Shown: in pieces, positions 5,222 to 12,958 of the stretch | Layout of the letters: each line of letters starts with the position of its first letter | How positions within the stretch are numbered: the first letter of the stretch is position 1 | Origin: RGIG995 sp045652445 | GTDB lineage: Bacteria > Bacillota > Clostridia > Oscillospirales > UBA644 | DNA: 13,000 bases | Direction: 5' to 3' | Assembly (NCBI GenBank): GCA_045652445.1 | Contig: JAZRUJ010000057.1 | Coordinates: 1 to 13,000 of the forward strand | Position numbers and translations under genes: made by a program | Notes under the pieces: model-generated | Databases searched by the model: none | The model's input: only the letters and a program-made list of their open reading frames with translations | What the model was told of the DNA's origin: nothing

Positions 5222-6482
5222 GAGGGGCATTGGCAAGAGAAGAACAGGCAGATCGGACGGCGTCGTACTGATACAAGGACCCCAAACAAATCACCGGTCG
5301 TCCGTGGCAGACCGCCCGTTGCAAGGCTTGCGGCACCGTGTCACAAGGATCGGCGGAAATTCCCAAATTCCGGAACACCTCCGCATATTCTTCCGCGGGA
5401 AGAGACCGGGGATTTTCCGGCGTTACGGTGTAGACCGCGTAAGCGACGGAAGAAATCAGTTTTGCCACGGTTTGGTATTCTTTGTCCCCCATAATTCCGG
5501 AAACAAAGACCACTTTTTGCCCGGGGAAATAGGCTTGAATACTTTCCACCGCCCGGCAGACGCCGTCGGGATTATGCCCTCCGTCGGCAATCACCAACGG
5601 CGCTTGGGACAGAACCTCAAACCGACCGGGAATAAACGCTTGAGACAGTCCGTCGATTATGGATTTTCTCCCAAGGGAAATTCCCAAAATTTTCAGGGCG
5701 GTCAAGGCGTTGACGGCATTATCCACCTGATACAGCCCCAACAAAGACAAAGACAGATCAAAATCCCCGTCAAAATCAAAGACCGTGCCGGTCAGATCCC
5801 CCCGCTTGATCTGTACGGTTTTTCGGTCAACGGTGAAAAACGGGGCGTTTTTGTCCCCCGCGGTCGTTCGGATCACGCCCTCGGCTTCGAGATTTTTCCC
5901 GCACCAAAGAACCGGACAATTTTCCTTGACAATTCCGGCTTTCTGCCCGGCAATTTCTCTCACGGTATTCCCCAAAAAAGAAGCGTGGTCTACGGAAATT
6001 TCGGTGATGACCGAAAGCAAAGGACGGAGAAGAACGTTGGTAGCATCGGTCAACCCTCCCATACCACATTCCACAATCACGTAATCGCACTGCTGCTCCT
6101 TAAAATACTGAAAGGCAAGGGCGGTTAAAATTTCAAATTCCGTAGGACGGTCGTTTTGCCCGTCGGCAAGGGGTTGGAGGGTGGTCACAAGCCGGGCAAA
6201 GTCCCCGTCGGAAATCATTTCGCCGTTGACGGTCACACATTCGTTGATCCGACTCAGGGCAGGGGAGGAAAACCGCCCCACCCGGAAGCCTCCCGACCGC
6301 AACAGCGACTCCAAAATCACACAAAAGGAGCCCTTTCCGTTGGTTCCCGCCACGTGAATGACAGACAATGTTTTTTGGGGATCGCCCAAAGCAGAGCAGA
6401 GAGACGCGACCCGTTGGGTTCCGGGCTTACAAAAGGCACGGTTGGTGCCTTGCAAATATTGGATTGCTTGGGAATAGGTCAC
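5199..6482 (-). CDS. folC: Folylpolyglutamate synthase / dihydrofolate synthase
   Basis: A Mur-ligase-like cytoplasmic enzyme that adds glutamate to folates with ATP, and in many bacteria also makes dihydrofolate from dihydropteroate. The 427-residue protein carries the P-loop HVAGTNGKGS (43-52), the SPAL..INE loop (73-81), ECGMGGLTDATNV, ISVDHASFLGNT, KAGIVK with the lysine (about 181) that is carbamylated in the family, PGRFEV, and DGGHNPDG (300-307) in the C-terminal domain. I start at GTG 6482 because AAAGGGGAG lies a few bases upstream; the frame also opens at TTG 6503, but that start would put this purine run inside the gene. It follows folT by 34 bases with no terminator, so the THF riboswitch upstream of folT should govern both. 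Its last codons form part of the trpB promoter. Confidence 0.95.
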   Translation of the reverse strand: MTYSQAIQYLQGTNRAFCKPGTQRVASLCSALGDPQKTLSVIHVAGTNGKGSFCVILESLLRSGGFRVGRFSSPALSRINECVTVNGEMISDGDFARLVTTLQPLADGQNDRPTEFEILTALAFQYFKEQQCDYVIVECGMGGLTDATNVLLRPLLSVITEISVDHASFLGNTVREIAGQKAGIVKENCPVLWCGKNLEAEGVIRTTAGDKNAPFFTVDRKTVQIKRGDLTGTVFDFDGDFDLSLSLLGLYQVDNAVNALTALKILGISLGRKSIIDGLSQAFIPGRFEVLSQAPLVIADGGHNPDGVCRAVESIQAYFPGQKVVFVSGIMGDKEYQTVAKLISSVAYAVYTVTPENPRSLPAEEYAEVFRNLGISADPCDTVPQALQRAVCHGRPVICLGSLYQYDAVRSACSSLANAPLDKTKKM

Positions 6483-6516
6483 GTGCCTCTCCCCTTTCTT
6501 CAAAAAATCAAAAACA

Positions 6517-7056
6517 TCAACGCTTCATTCGTTCCAACTGATGACAAACCGCCTTGTTGCGAAGAAGAATCCACAAAAGAATCCATTCCAAAACGCCCAC
6601 AATCAGGTAGTTGATCGATCTCCACCCCATCAATACAAAAAAGGGAATGGCGTAAAATTGGGCAAGTCCAAAGGTCTTAATGACCACAGACCCCAAAAAA
6701 TGAGCCGCAATGACCGAAGTGCCCACCCGAGCAAACAAGGGAAATTTTTTGCAGATGAGGTAGATAACGCCCCCCGCAAATCCCACCGCGGCAGCCCCCA
6801 CGGTGACCAAGGGGTTAATCTGGTAGCCCACCAATAGGCACCCTACCAAATCCGCCAAAATCCCGCAAACTGCCCCGGCAATCGGTCCAAAGACCATGCC
6901 CGCCAACAAAATGGGCAGATTTTCAAAGGAAAACCGCATCACGTCTCCCACGGGGATCTTCAGATACTTCCCGCAGATGATGCTCACTGCCGCCAAAAGG
7001 GTGACTGCCAGCATGATCTTCAACGAACCAAAGACCACGGATTTTTGTTTTTGCAT
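6517..7056 (-). CDS. folT: Folate ECF transporter S component
   Basis: A 179-residue hydrophobic protein, the substrate-binding membrane subunit of an energy-coupling-factor folate importer; the shared EcfA/EcfA'/EcfT module would be encoded elsewhere. Five to six hydrophobic segments can be traced. The N-terminal helix (MLAVTLLAAVSIICGKYL) and the following PVGDVMRFSFENLPILLAGMVFGP block are typical of FolT-type S components, and so is GWRSINYLIVGVLEWILL near the C terminus. The start at 7056 is set by AAGGAGG seven bases upstream. The substrate call rests on three agreeing lines: sequence type, the THF riboswitch upstream and folC immediately downstream. Together they form an uptake-and-retention unit for folate. 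Confidence 0.92.
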   Translation of the reverse strand: MQKQKSVVFGSLKIMLAVTLLAAVSIICGKYLKIPVGDVMRFSFENLPILLAGMVFGPIAGAVCGILADLVGCLLVGYQINPLVTVGAAAVGFAGGVIYLICKKFPLFARVGTSVIAAHFLGSVVIKTFGLAQFYAIPFFVLMGWRSINYLIVGVLEWILLWILLRNKAVCHQLERMKR

Positions 7057-7063
7057 AAAAAAA

Positions 7064-7098
7064 CCTCCTTCCCAACTCATAAAAGCAGGTAGGAGGTT
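7064..7098 (-). promoter_or_regulatory. Expression platform: folT Shine-Dalgarno sequestering stem
   Basis: GAACCTCCTACC on the mRNA (complement of 7088-7098 and flank) pairs with AAGGAGG (7064-7070) of the folT binding site, giving AACCTCCT/AGGAGGTT plus two more G-C pairs after a mismatch. The stem is followed by T residues running up to the ATG, so it could block ribosome loading or act as a terminator. Either way ligand binding would lower folT-folC expression. Confidence 0.72.
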
Positions 7099-7113
7099 CA
7101 CTATCTGTCATTA

Positions 7114-7212
7114 TGAAGCGGGATGCAAAACACAGACCGCAGCGATTTGCTTTCGTCCGTCGGACAACTCCCCGTTCCGCCGGCACTGTAACGCCTGTGT
7201 TTTTACTCTTCA
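7114..7212 (-). promoter_or_regulatory. Tetrahydrofolate (THF) riboswitch
   Basis: The leader matches the THF riboswitch in order: P1 TGAAG/CTTCA (7208-7212 with 7114-7118), the AGTAA strand, P2 AACACAG/CTGTGTT, then GGCGTTACAGTGCC, AACGGGGAGTTGTCCG, GGACGAAA, GCGGT and TTTGCATCCCGC. Known members sense reduced folates and repress folate transport and synthesis genes. Its position between a consensus promoter and folT-folC agrees with this. Confidence 0.93.
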
Positions 7213-7239
7213 AGTATTCCCTATTTAGGGTGTAGTATT

Positions 7240-7267
7240 ATTATAGCACAAATTTTGAATTTGTCAA
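7240..7267 (-). promoter_or_regulatory. folT-folC promoter
   Basis: Minus strand TTGACA (7262-7267), 16-base spacer and TATAAT (7240-7245), both hexamers perfect. The start near 7233 leaves a short 5' segment with a small CCCTA/TAGGG hairpin before riboswitch P1. Confidence 0.83.
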
Positions 7268-7313
7268 GGTTTTTTAAACCCTTTTCCCCACAAAAAATGA
7301 GGAAATTCCATGG

Positions 7314-8081
7314 TTATTCTTCGGATTCTTCTTCAGATTCTTCTTCGGATTCTTCTTCGGACTCTTCTTCGGTCTCTTCTTCGGATTCTTCGGAAATTTC
7401 CTCTTGTTTGCCGTCAAGCCCCTCGTCTTCCTCCGAGGGTTCGGAAACAACATCGGACTCCTTGGGAGGACGCATCTTTATCGCCAAGGTGCCAAGCCCC
7501 AGATAATACAAGGCAAAACTCAGGTAGTCCGACCAAAGCCGGATCACCTGGGTGACGATCTGATAAGATTCATCGTATCCTTCTTGCACCACCACGAATT
7601 CCCCGATGCCACATAAAGTCAAAATCAAGGGAAGCAAAATGACCAATCCGCAGAATCCTACGAAGACCCATTTGGTAGGAATAATTTTTTCCACCGTCAA
7701 AACGAAAAGGATCAACGCCAGGAACGGTGCGACAAAATCAATGGGGTTTTCAAAGATGTATTCGGGAACGTCCTGGGAAAAATTGTAGACAAACCAGAAC
7801 ACCTGAACAGCGATGGGAAACAGGATCGCCCCGATGGTCCACCGGACGTCGATTTCCGCCAGGAACAAAACCGCCACGAAAAAGGAAATGGGAACCAACA
7901 GAGACAAAACGGTATAGGTCAACTGCAATCCGGACATATCAGCAAAGGAAAAGGTGTTAAAATCAAAGGTCCATTCTCCGTTGGAAACGTAGAAGAACAG
8001 ATACCACAGCACCGCCATTCCGATCCCGCAAAGCGAGGGGATAATGGGAGTCCCTTTGACGATATAGTTTTTGTTTTTCAT
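7314..8081 (-). CDS. Six-helix membrane protein with Glu/Ser repeat tail, unknown function
   Basis: I do not recognise this 255-residue protein. Hydrophobic segments fall at about residues 14-32, 52-75, 79-100, 114-131, 137-158 and 184-201; polar loops include NGEWTFDFNTFSFADMSG and VVQEGYDESYQ. After IKMRPPKESD a cytoplasmic or exposed tail of about 50 residues is almost wholly acidic and ends in tandem ESEE units (231-255). That tail is coded by a 12-bp DNA repeat, so its length may vary between strains. ATG 8081 has GAGGAG six bases upstream. It starts 54 bases after secA on the same strand with no visible terminator and is probably cotranscribed with it; a role in secretion is only a guess from position. 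No terminator was seen before the folT promoter. Confidence 0.85.
   Translation of the reverse strand: MKNKNYIVKGTPIIPSLCGIGMAVLWYLFFYVSNGEWTFDFNTFSFADMSGLQLTYTVLSLLVPISFFVAVLFLAEIDVRWTIGAILFPIAVQVFWFVYNFSQDVPEYIFENPIDFVAPFLALILFVLTVEKIIPTKWVFVGFCGLVILLPLILTLCGIGEFVVVQEGYDESYQIVTQVIRLWSDYLSFALYYLGLGTLAIKMRPPKESDVVSEPSEEDEGLDGKQEEISEESEEETEEESEEESEEESEEESEE
7317..7391 (-). repeat. 12-bp tandem repeat coding (Glu-Ser-Glu-Glu)n
   Basis: About six copies of a 12-bp unit (plus-strand form TCTTCGGATTCT) run in frame through the end of the membrane protein gene. Copies differ by single bases, mostly silent or Ser/Thr changes. The unit is a multiple of three, so slippage would change tail length without a frameshift. 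Confidence 0.93.
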
Positions 8082-8135
8082 AAAAATCTCCTCGGCAATC
8101 AGATGATTTTTTTGTTTCGGTTTCCCCGTTTTATT

Positions 8136-10961
8136 TTACTGGGGTTTTCCGCAGCATTTTTTGTATTTTTTCCCGCTGCCGCAGGGGCAAGGCTCGTTGG
8201 GACCGACTTTTTTGCCTTTCACCAAGGTGACGCCTTTCCCCGATTCGGTAGTTTTCCCGGGTTGGTCGTTGACCTTGACGTGGGACATTTTCAGTTTTTG
8301 AGCCACAGCTTTCCGGGCATTTTCCACTCGGACGAATTCGTCCAACTTCACCACGTTGACCGCCCAGGCACGGAACATCCGAAGACAGTCAAAGACCGCC
8401 TGTTCCCGAATGGCGTAGACCGTTTCCCGGAACATATCGTCGCTTTGCAGCTGATATTCCACTAAGGGGTTCCGGTTTCCGTACGCCTGTAGGGAAATCC
8501 CCTGTCGCAGATCGTCCATCGCGTCGATGTGATCCATCCAATAACTGTCGATCGCACCCAACATCACGAACCGTTCCAGTTCCCGGGTATGGGCGGGAGA
8601 CAGTTTTTCCTCAATATATGCGGCAGAATCGTCGGCAAGTTTCTGCAAGATTTCCCGCAGATCGTCCACCGTCTCTTTGCTTTCCAGCAGATCCACCGGC
8701 TGCCCGTTTTCGTTGCGGACGGGGAAGTACAGATTGCCTTCCAAATAATCCCGCAATCCTTTCAAATTCCAATCTTCTCTTTCGCCGATACAGAAGGAAT
8801 CCAGCTGACGTTCAATTACGTCCCGACGCATTTTTGCGATCTTTTCCGACAGATCCATATCCGCCATGATCTGATCCCGTTCTTTGTAGATCTGAATTCG
8901 CTGCTGATTGACCACGTCGTCGTATTCCAACACGTGCTTGCGTCCGTTGAAGTTGGCACCTTCCTTCCGTTTTTGTGCGTTTTCCACGGTCTTGGTAAAC
9001 ATTCCGGAGGAAATCGGTTCATTATCGGGGAAGGAGTTGATAATGGACATATTGGCAAGACGTTCCCCGCCGAACAAACGAAGAAGATCGTCTTCAAAGG
9101 AGATATAAAAGGCGGTTTCCCCCACGTCTCCCTGACGTCCCGCACGGCCTCGCAGCTGGTTGTCGATCCGTCTCGATTCGTGACGCTCCGTGCCGATAAT
9201 ATACAGCCCGCCGGCGGCTTTCACTTCTTCCGCCTCCCGGTCGACCTGGGCTTTATATTGAGCATACAGTTCCTTGTACCGCTTGCGTGCGGCAAGAATA
9301 TCTTCGTCGTCGGTTTCGGCAAAAGAGGTGGATTGGACGATGAGTTCGTGATCGAATTCTTCCTGTTCCATCTGCTTTTTGGCCATATATTCCGCGTTCC
9401 CGCCCAAGATAATGTCGGTTCCGCGGCCCGCCATGTTGGTAGCGATGGTGACGGCACCTTTTCGTCCCGCCTGGGCGATGACCGACGCTTCTTTTTCGTG
9501 ATTTTTGGCGTTCAAAACGTTGTGGGGAATTTTATGAGCATTCAGGATTTTACTCAATTTTTCGGATTTTTCAATGGTGACCGTACCAATCAGGACCGGC
9601 TGCCCTTTGGCGTGGCATTCCGCCACCTGTTTTACCACGTGAGCAAATTTTTGAATTTCGTTCTTAAACAGACGGTCGTCGTGATCTTCTCTCTGTGCGG
9701 GCTTGTTGGTGGGAATTTCCACCACGTCCAGATTGTAAATTTCCAAAAATTCGTCTTCTTCGGTCATGGCAGTCCCGGTCATACCGGAAAGGCGGTCGTA
9801 AAGCCGGAACAGATTTTGGAAGGTAATGGAAGCCAGGGTCTTGGATTCGCTTTCCACCTTGACCCCTTCTTTGGCTTCGATGGCTTGATGCAATCCGTTG
9901 GAGTACCGACGACCGAACATCAAACGTCCCGTATATTCGTCCACGATAACGATTTGACCGTCTTTGATGACGTAGTCCACGTCTTTCTCCATGATGCCGT
10001 AAGCACGCAACGCCTGATTGACGTAGTGCTGAGTTTCAATATTTTCCGTATCGGAATAGTTTTCCAGCCCAAAATATTGCTGAACCTTTTCCACGCCCCG
10101 GGGAGTCAGAGCGACGGTCTTTTTCTTTTCTTCCACCACGTAGTCGCAGTCGTCGTGGGGTTCTTCGTTTTTCGCGTCGATCTCTTTATACTTCTTGCAG
10201 ACCAGCAATTTGACCAGGTTGTTTGCCTTCTGATACATTTCGTCGGATTCCTGCACCTGCCCGGAAATAATCAGGGGGGTACGGGCTTCGTCGATGAGGA
10301 TAGAGTCCACTTCGTCCACGATGGCGTAATTCAGCCCCCGTTGGACCTTGGGAGGAAGATAGGGGGTGGGATCGCCTTCTTTGAGGCGGTAGCGAATCAT
10401 GTTATCCCGCAGATAGTCAAAGCCGATTTCGTTGTTGGTGGCGTAGGTAATGTCTGCGTTATAGGCTTCCCGCCGTTGGTCATTGTCCATTTCATGGACG
10501 ATCAACCCGACTTTCAAGCCCAAAAAGCTGTGAATCTTTCCCATCCATTCGCTGTCACGACGGGCAAGGTAATCGTTGACGGTGACCACGTGTACCCCGT
10601 TGCCGGTCAACGCCATCAAATACGAGGGCAACGTGGCAACCAGGGTCTTTCCTTCCCCGGTACGCATTTCGGCGATACGCCCCTGATACAGGATAATCCC
10701 GCCGATCAGCTGACAATGGAAATGCCGCATACCCAAGACCCGGTCTGCCGCTTCCCGGACGGTAGCAAAGGCTTCGGGGAGCAAAGAATCCAGACTTTCC
10801 CCCTGGGCATACCGCTGACGGAATTGGGCAGTCTTTGACCGCAGCTGGGAATCGGTCAAATTTTTATATTCTTCTTCCAGGGCTTCGATTTTGGAAACCA
10901 AGGGAGCGATTTTTTTCAGTTCTTTTTGGCTGTAGGAACCAAACAGATTAAACAGACCCAT
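8136..10961 (-). CDS. secA: Preprotein translocase ATPase
   Basis: SecA drives proteins through the SecYEG channel at the cytoplasmic membrane using ATP. The 941-residue protein is full length: Walker A MRTGEGKT (99-106), DEVD Walker B (216-219) in AIVDEVDSILIDEARTPLIISG, the preprotein cross-linking region after it, SGMTGTAMTEEDEF, then the second ATPase fold with ATNMAGRGTDI and QLRGRAGRQGD, a scaffold/wing region, and a C-terminal zinc tail PCPCGSGKKYKKCC (C925, C927, C936, C937) that in the family binds SecB or lipids. I start at 10961 (MGLFNLFG) because GAGGAG lies six bases upstream and the residues match known SecA N termini; the frame runs further but upstream residues look untranslated. 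An AT-rich promoter region lies at 11014-11060. A membrane protein gene follows 54 bases downstream. Confidence 0.98.
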   Translation of the reverse strand: MGLFNLFGSYSQKELKKIAPLVSKIEALEEEYKNLTDSQLRSKTAQFRQRYAQGESLDSLLPEAFATVREAADRVLGMRHFHCQLIGGIILYQGRIAEMRTGEGKTLVATLPSYLMALTGNGVHVVTVNDYLARRDSEWMGKIHSFLGLKVGLIVHEMDNDQRREAYNADITYATNNEIGFDYLRDNMIRYRLKEGDPTPYLPPKVQRGLNYAIVDEVDSILIDEARTPLIISGQVQESDEMYQKANNLVKLLVCKKYKEIDAKNEEPHDDCDYVVEEKKKTVALTPRGVEKVQQYFGLENYSDTENIETQHYVNQALRAYGIMEKDVDYVIKDGQIVIVDEYTGRLMFGRRYSNGLHQAIEAKEGVKVESESKTLASITFQNLFRLYDRLSGMTGTAMTEEDEFLEIYNLDVVEIPTNKPAQREDHDDRLFKNEIQKFAHVVKQVAECHAKGQPVLIGTVTIEKSEKLSKILNAHKIPHNVLNAKNHEKEASVIAQAGRKGAVTIATNMAGRGTDIILGGNAEYMAKKQMEQEEFDHELIVQSTSFAETDDEDILAARKRYKELYAQYKAQVDREAEEVKAAGGLYIIGTERHESRRIDNQLRGRAGRQGDVGETAFYISFEDDLLRLFGGERLANMSIINSFPDNEPISSGMFTKTVENAQKRKEGANFNGRKHVLEYDDVVNQQRIQIYKERDQIMADMDLSEKIAKMRRDVIERQLDSFCIGEREDWNLKGLRDYLEGNLYFPVRNENGQPVDLLESKETVDDLREILQKLADDSAAYIEEKLSPAHTRELERFVMLGAIDSYWMDHIDAMDDLRQGISLQAYGNRNPLVEYQLQSDDMFRETVYAIREQAVFDCLRMFRAWAVNVVKLDEFVRVENARKAVAQKLKMSHVKVNDQPGKTTESGKGVTLVKGKKVGPNEPCPCGSGKKYKKCCGKPQ

Positions 10962-10977
10962 GTTATTCTCCTCTTTT

Positions 10978-10998
10978 TTCGGCGAACCCATCGCCGCA
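10978..10998 (-). promoter_or_regulatory. Stem-loop in the secA leader
   Basis: CGGCGA and TCGCCG close a five-base loop directly upstream of AAAAAAGAGGAG, the secA ribosome binding site. There is no T-run, so it is not a terminator. It may stabilise the 5' end of the message or affect translation initiation; function is unknown. Confidence 0.45.
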
Positions 10999-11013
10999 AA
11001 TCTATCGTGATTT

Positions 11014-11026
11014 ATTATATTATAAC
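11014..11026 (-). promoter_or_regulatory. Probable secA promoter, extended -10
   Basis: Minus strand TGTTATAAT (perfect -10 hexamer at 11019-11024 with the upstream TG). The best -35 at 17 bases is only TGGAAT. An overlapping TATAAT occurs at 11014-11019. The leader would be about 50 nt and includes the stem-loop next to the secA binding site. Confidence 0.45.
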
Positions 11027-11060
11027 ATAGAATTAAAAAATATTCCATAGTTTTTAAATT

Positions 11061-11089
11061 CTGACACATAAATATCACAATTATATATT
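11061..11089 (+). promoter_or_regulatory. Probable comM promoter
   Basis: CTGACA (11061-11066), 17 bases, TATATT (11084-11089). It is divergent from the secA promoter. Right after the expected start is a 5-bp inverted repeat TGGCA-TATTAT-TGCCA (11101-11116), which could be an operator or an RNA hairpin. The comM binding site AAGGAG follows. Confidence 0.5.
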
Positions 11090-11142
11090 ATTATATAAAA
11101 TGGCATATTATTGCCAAACTGTAAAAATAAGGAGATTTCGGC

Positions 11143-12687
11143 ATGGTTGGAACGGTTTTTGCCGTGGGTTTGAACGGCATCGACGGATATCCGGTGGAAA
11201 CCGAAGCGGATTTTCGCCCGGCAGACAAAACCACCATCGGAATCGTGGGGCTTCCCGACACGGCGATGAAAGAGGCCCGGGAACGGATTCGCCTTGCCAT
11301 CGTCAATTCCGGCTTTTTCCTGCCCGACGCGGACTATACCGTCAACCTGGCTCCCGCCGACGTGCGGAAAGAGGGGTCGTGGTACGATCTTCCCATGGTG
11401 TTGGCGTTGCTTGCCGCCACGGGACAGATTCCTCCCTTACCCAAAACAGCCGCATTTTTGGGAGAAGTGGCATTGACAGGGGAATTACGCCCCGGAACTG
11501 GTGTTTTGCCCGCAGCGTTGTCGGCGGCTCAATTGGGATTTACCGACCTGTTCGTTCCTTTGGAAAACGCCAGAGAGGCGGCTTCTGCCCAAGGGATCCG
11601 GGTCTTTGGAATTTCCTCCGTCAAAGAATTGTGCAACGCTCTCAATAAAAAAGGTCCTGCCCCCGTTCCTTACGTCCTGACCGACGAAGAAGAAGCGAAA
11701 CCCGGCACCGAATACCACGTTGATTTTTCCGAAGTCTGCGGTCAGCAGGGAGCAAAACGTGCCCTGGAAATTGCCGCGGCAGGGGGGCATAATAACCTCA
11801 TGATCGGACCGCCGGGAACGGGAAAAAGCATGTTGGCAAAGAGGTTGCCCACCATTTTGCCTGCCCTCTCCCCCGAAGAAATGCTGGAAACGGCAAAAAT
11901 TCGTTCTGTTGCAGGGAAGTTGGATTTTAAAAAGCCGTTATCTTCCATTCGCCCCTTTGCCTCGCCTCATCACAACATCACCGTGCAGGGCATGGCGGGA
12001 GGAGGAAGCATTCCCAGACCGGGAGAAATCTCCCTTGCCCACAACGGAATTCTGTTTTTGGACGAGTTTCCGGAATTTTCCAAACCGGTTTTGGAAGCCC
12101 TGCGGCAACCTTTGGAGGACGGGAAAGTAACCATTTCCCGTGCCACAAAGACCCTTACCTATCCCGCCGCCTTTCAATTGGTATGTGCCATGAACCCCTG
12201 TCCTTGCGGTTATTTCGGACACCCCACCAAAAAATGCACCTGCTCTCCGGGATCGGTCAGCCGGTATTTGGGGAAAATTTCCGGTCCCCTTTTGGACCGC
12301 ATTGATCTGCAGATCGAACTTCCTCCCGTGCAGTACGCGGACATCACCACCCCCGACAAAACCGCCGAACCCTCGTCGGTGATTCGGGCAAGGGTAGAGA
12401 AAGCCCGGGAAATTCAGCGGCAGCGATACCAAGGGTCGAGCATTGAATGTAACGCCCACGCCACCCCCCGGCAGATCCGAGACCAGTTTTCCCTGACACC
12501 GGAAGCGGACGAACAACTGAAACAGATCTTTGACCGCATGGGACTGTCCATGCGTGCCAGAGATAAGATTTTAAAGGTCGCCCGCACCGTAGCAGACCTG
12601 GACGGAAGTGGGGATATTCTTCCGGAACACGTTTCCGAAGCGTCTTTTTACCGGTCGCTGGACAAAAAATATTGGAACCGGTTTTGA
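11143..12687 (+). CDS. comM: YifB/ComM family Mg-chelatase-like AAA+ ATPase
   Basis: ComM is a hexameric AAA+ motor that promotes branch migration during natural transformation; many non-competent bacteria also carry it, so this is not proof of competence. The 514-residue protein has the standard order: N-terminal ribosomal-S5-fold (Lon-like) domain with IVGLPDTAMKEARERIR and NLAPADVRKEGSWYDLP (about 1-170), the AAA module with Walker A GPPGTGKS (222-229) and Walker B ILFLDEFP (303-310), the CPC...CTC cysteines (353, 355, 365, 367), an arginine finger R386 in GPLLDRID, and the C-terminal Mg_chelatase_C domain ending in DLDGSGDILPEHVSEA. ATG 11143 has AAGGAG eight bases upstream. It is divergent from secA and points toward the candidate origin. 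No good terminator is visible after it. Confidence 0.95.
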   Translation: MVGTVFAVGLNGIDGYPVETEADFRPADKTTIGIVGLPDTAMKEARERIRLAIVNSGFFLPDADYTVNLAPADVRKEGSWYDLPMVLALLAATGQIPPLPKTAAFLGEVALTGELRPGTGVLPAALSAAQLGFTDLFVPLENAREAASAQGIRVFGISSVKELCNALNKKGPAPVPYVLTDEEEAKPGTEYHVDFSEVCGQQGAKRALEIAAAGGHNNLMIGPPGTGKSMLAKRLPTILPALSPEEMLETAKIRSVAGKLDFKKPLSSIRPFASPHHNITVQGMAGGGSIPRPGEISLAHNGILFLDEFPEFSKPVLEALRQPLEDGKVTISRATKTLTYPAAFQLVCAMNPCPCGYFGHPTKKCTCSPGSVSRYLGKISGPLLDRIDLQIELPPVQYADITTPDKTAEPSSVIRARVEKAREIQRQRYQGSSIECNAHATPRQIRDQFSLTPEADEQLKQIFDRMGLSMRARDKILKVARTVADLDGSGDILPEHVSEASFYRSLDKKYWNRF

Positions 12688-12810
12688 GAATGCAAAATGC
12701 AAAGTGCGGAATGAAAAACAAAAAGGGCAAAATCGGGAACGTAAATTGTAAAAATCCCGTGGCTTTTGCAGAGAATTAATTTGACAAAAAATTTGAAAAT
12801 CCGTAGAGAG
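12688..12810. other. AT-rich spacer after comM
   Basis: No gene is supported here. It opens with a decaying heptamer run (ATGCAAA, ATGCAAA, GTGCGGA, ATGAAAA) right after the comM stop. A weak fold, CGGGA...TCCCG, has no T-run, so it is a poor terminator. The segment around 12771-12800 is very AT-rich and could be an unwinding element if the DnaA-box cluster to the right is an origin. Confidence 0.5.
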
Positions 12811-12832
12811 ATTTCGAAAATAGTTCGCAATC
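12811..12832 (+). repeat. 22-bp direct repeat, copy 1
   Basis: Starts ATTTCGAAAA and ends TTCGCAATC. It matches copy 2 at 20 of 22 positions; the centres differ (TAG against AAA). Confidence 0.85.
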
Positions 12833-12936
12833 GAACCTGTGGAAAACTCCCGGGATTTTGCCAAATAACTGTGGAAAACTCTGTGGATAGGGTGGAAAAA
12901 GCCGATGATTTCGTGGGTTTTCCACCGTTCATAACT

Positions 12937-12958
12937 ATTTCGAAAAAAATTCGCAATC
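12937..12958 (+). repeat. 22-bp direct repeat, copy 2
   Basis: Same orientation as copy 1, 126 bases downstream, with the DnaA-box-like cluster between them. Confidence 0.85.

Larger units (their letters stand above)
12811..12958. other. DnaA-box-like cluster between direct repeats; candidate oriC
   Basis: Five 9-mers close to the DnaA box TTATCCACA occur in under 100 bases. On the minus strand there are TTTTCCACA at 12838-12846 and 12870-12878, CTATCCACA at 12882-12890 and TTTTCCACC at 12891-12899; on the plus strand TTTTCCACC at 12918-12926. Two 22-base direct repeats with 20 matches (12811-12832 and 12937-12958, each starting ATTTCGAAAA and ending TTCGCAATC) flank them. There is no convincing ORF. 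This looks like an origin or a DnaA-autoregulated region, perhaps just upstream of dnaA beyond the right edge. No box is a perfect consensus match. Confidence 0.55.

Noticed and set aside
5304..6128. Plus-strand open frame of 274 codons
   Set aside because: Antisense to folC, which has every family motif.
7261..7316. Terminator for the secA/membrane protein transcript
   Set aside because: Only small palindromes (GGAATTTCC, GGTTT/AAACC) are present, without a stem plus T-run.
7255..7506. Plus-strand ORF with a Ser/Asp-Ser repeat
   Set aside because: It reads the complement of the Glu/Ser repeat of the membrane protein and has no binding site; the minus frame has six hydrophobic helices and a good SD.
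8529..10838. Very long plus-strand open frame (769 codons)
   Set aside because: Shadow of secA; codon structure of the opposite strand keeps the frame open. No protein motifs.
12688..12780. comM intrinsic terminator
   Set aside because: The CGGGA/TCCCG stem has a 16-base loop and no T-run.
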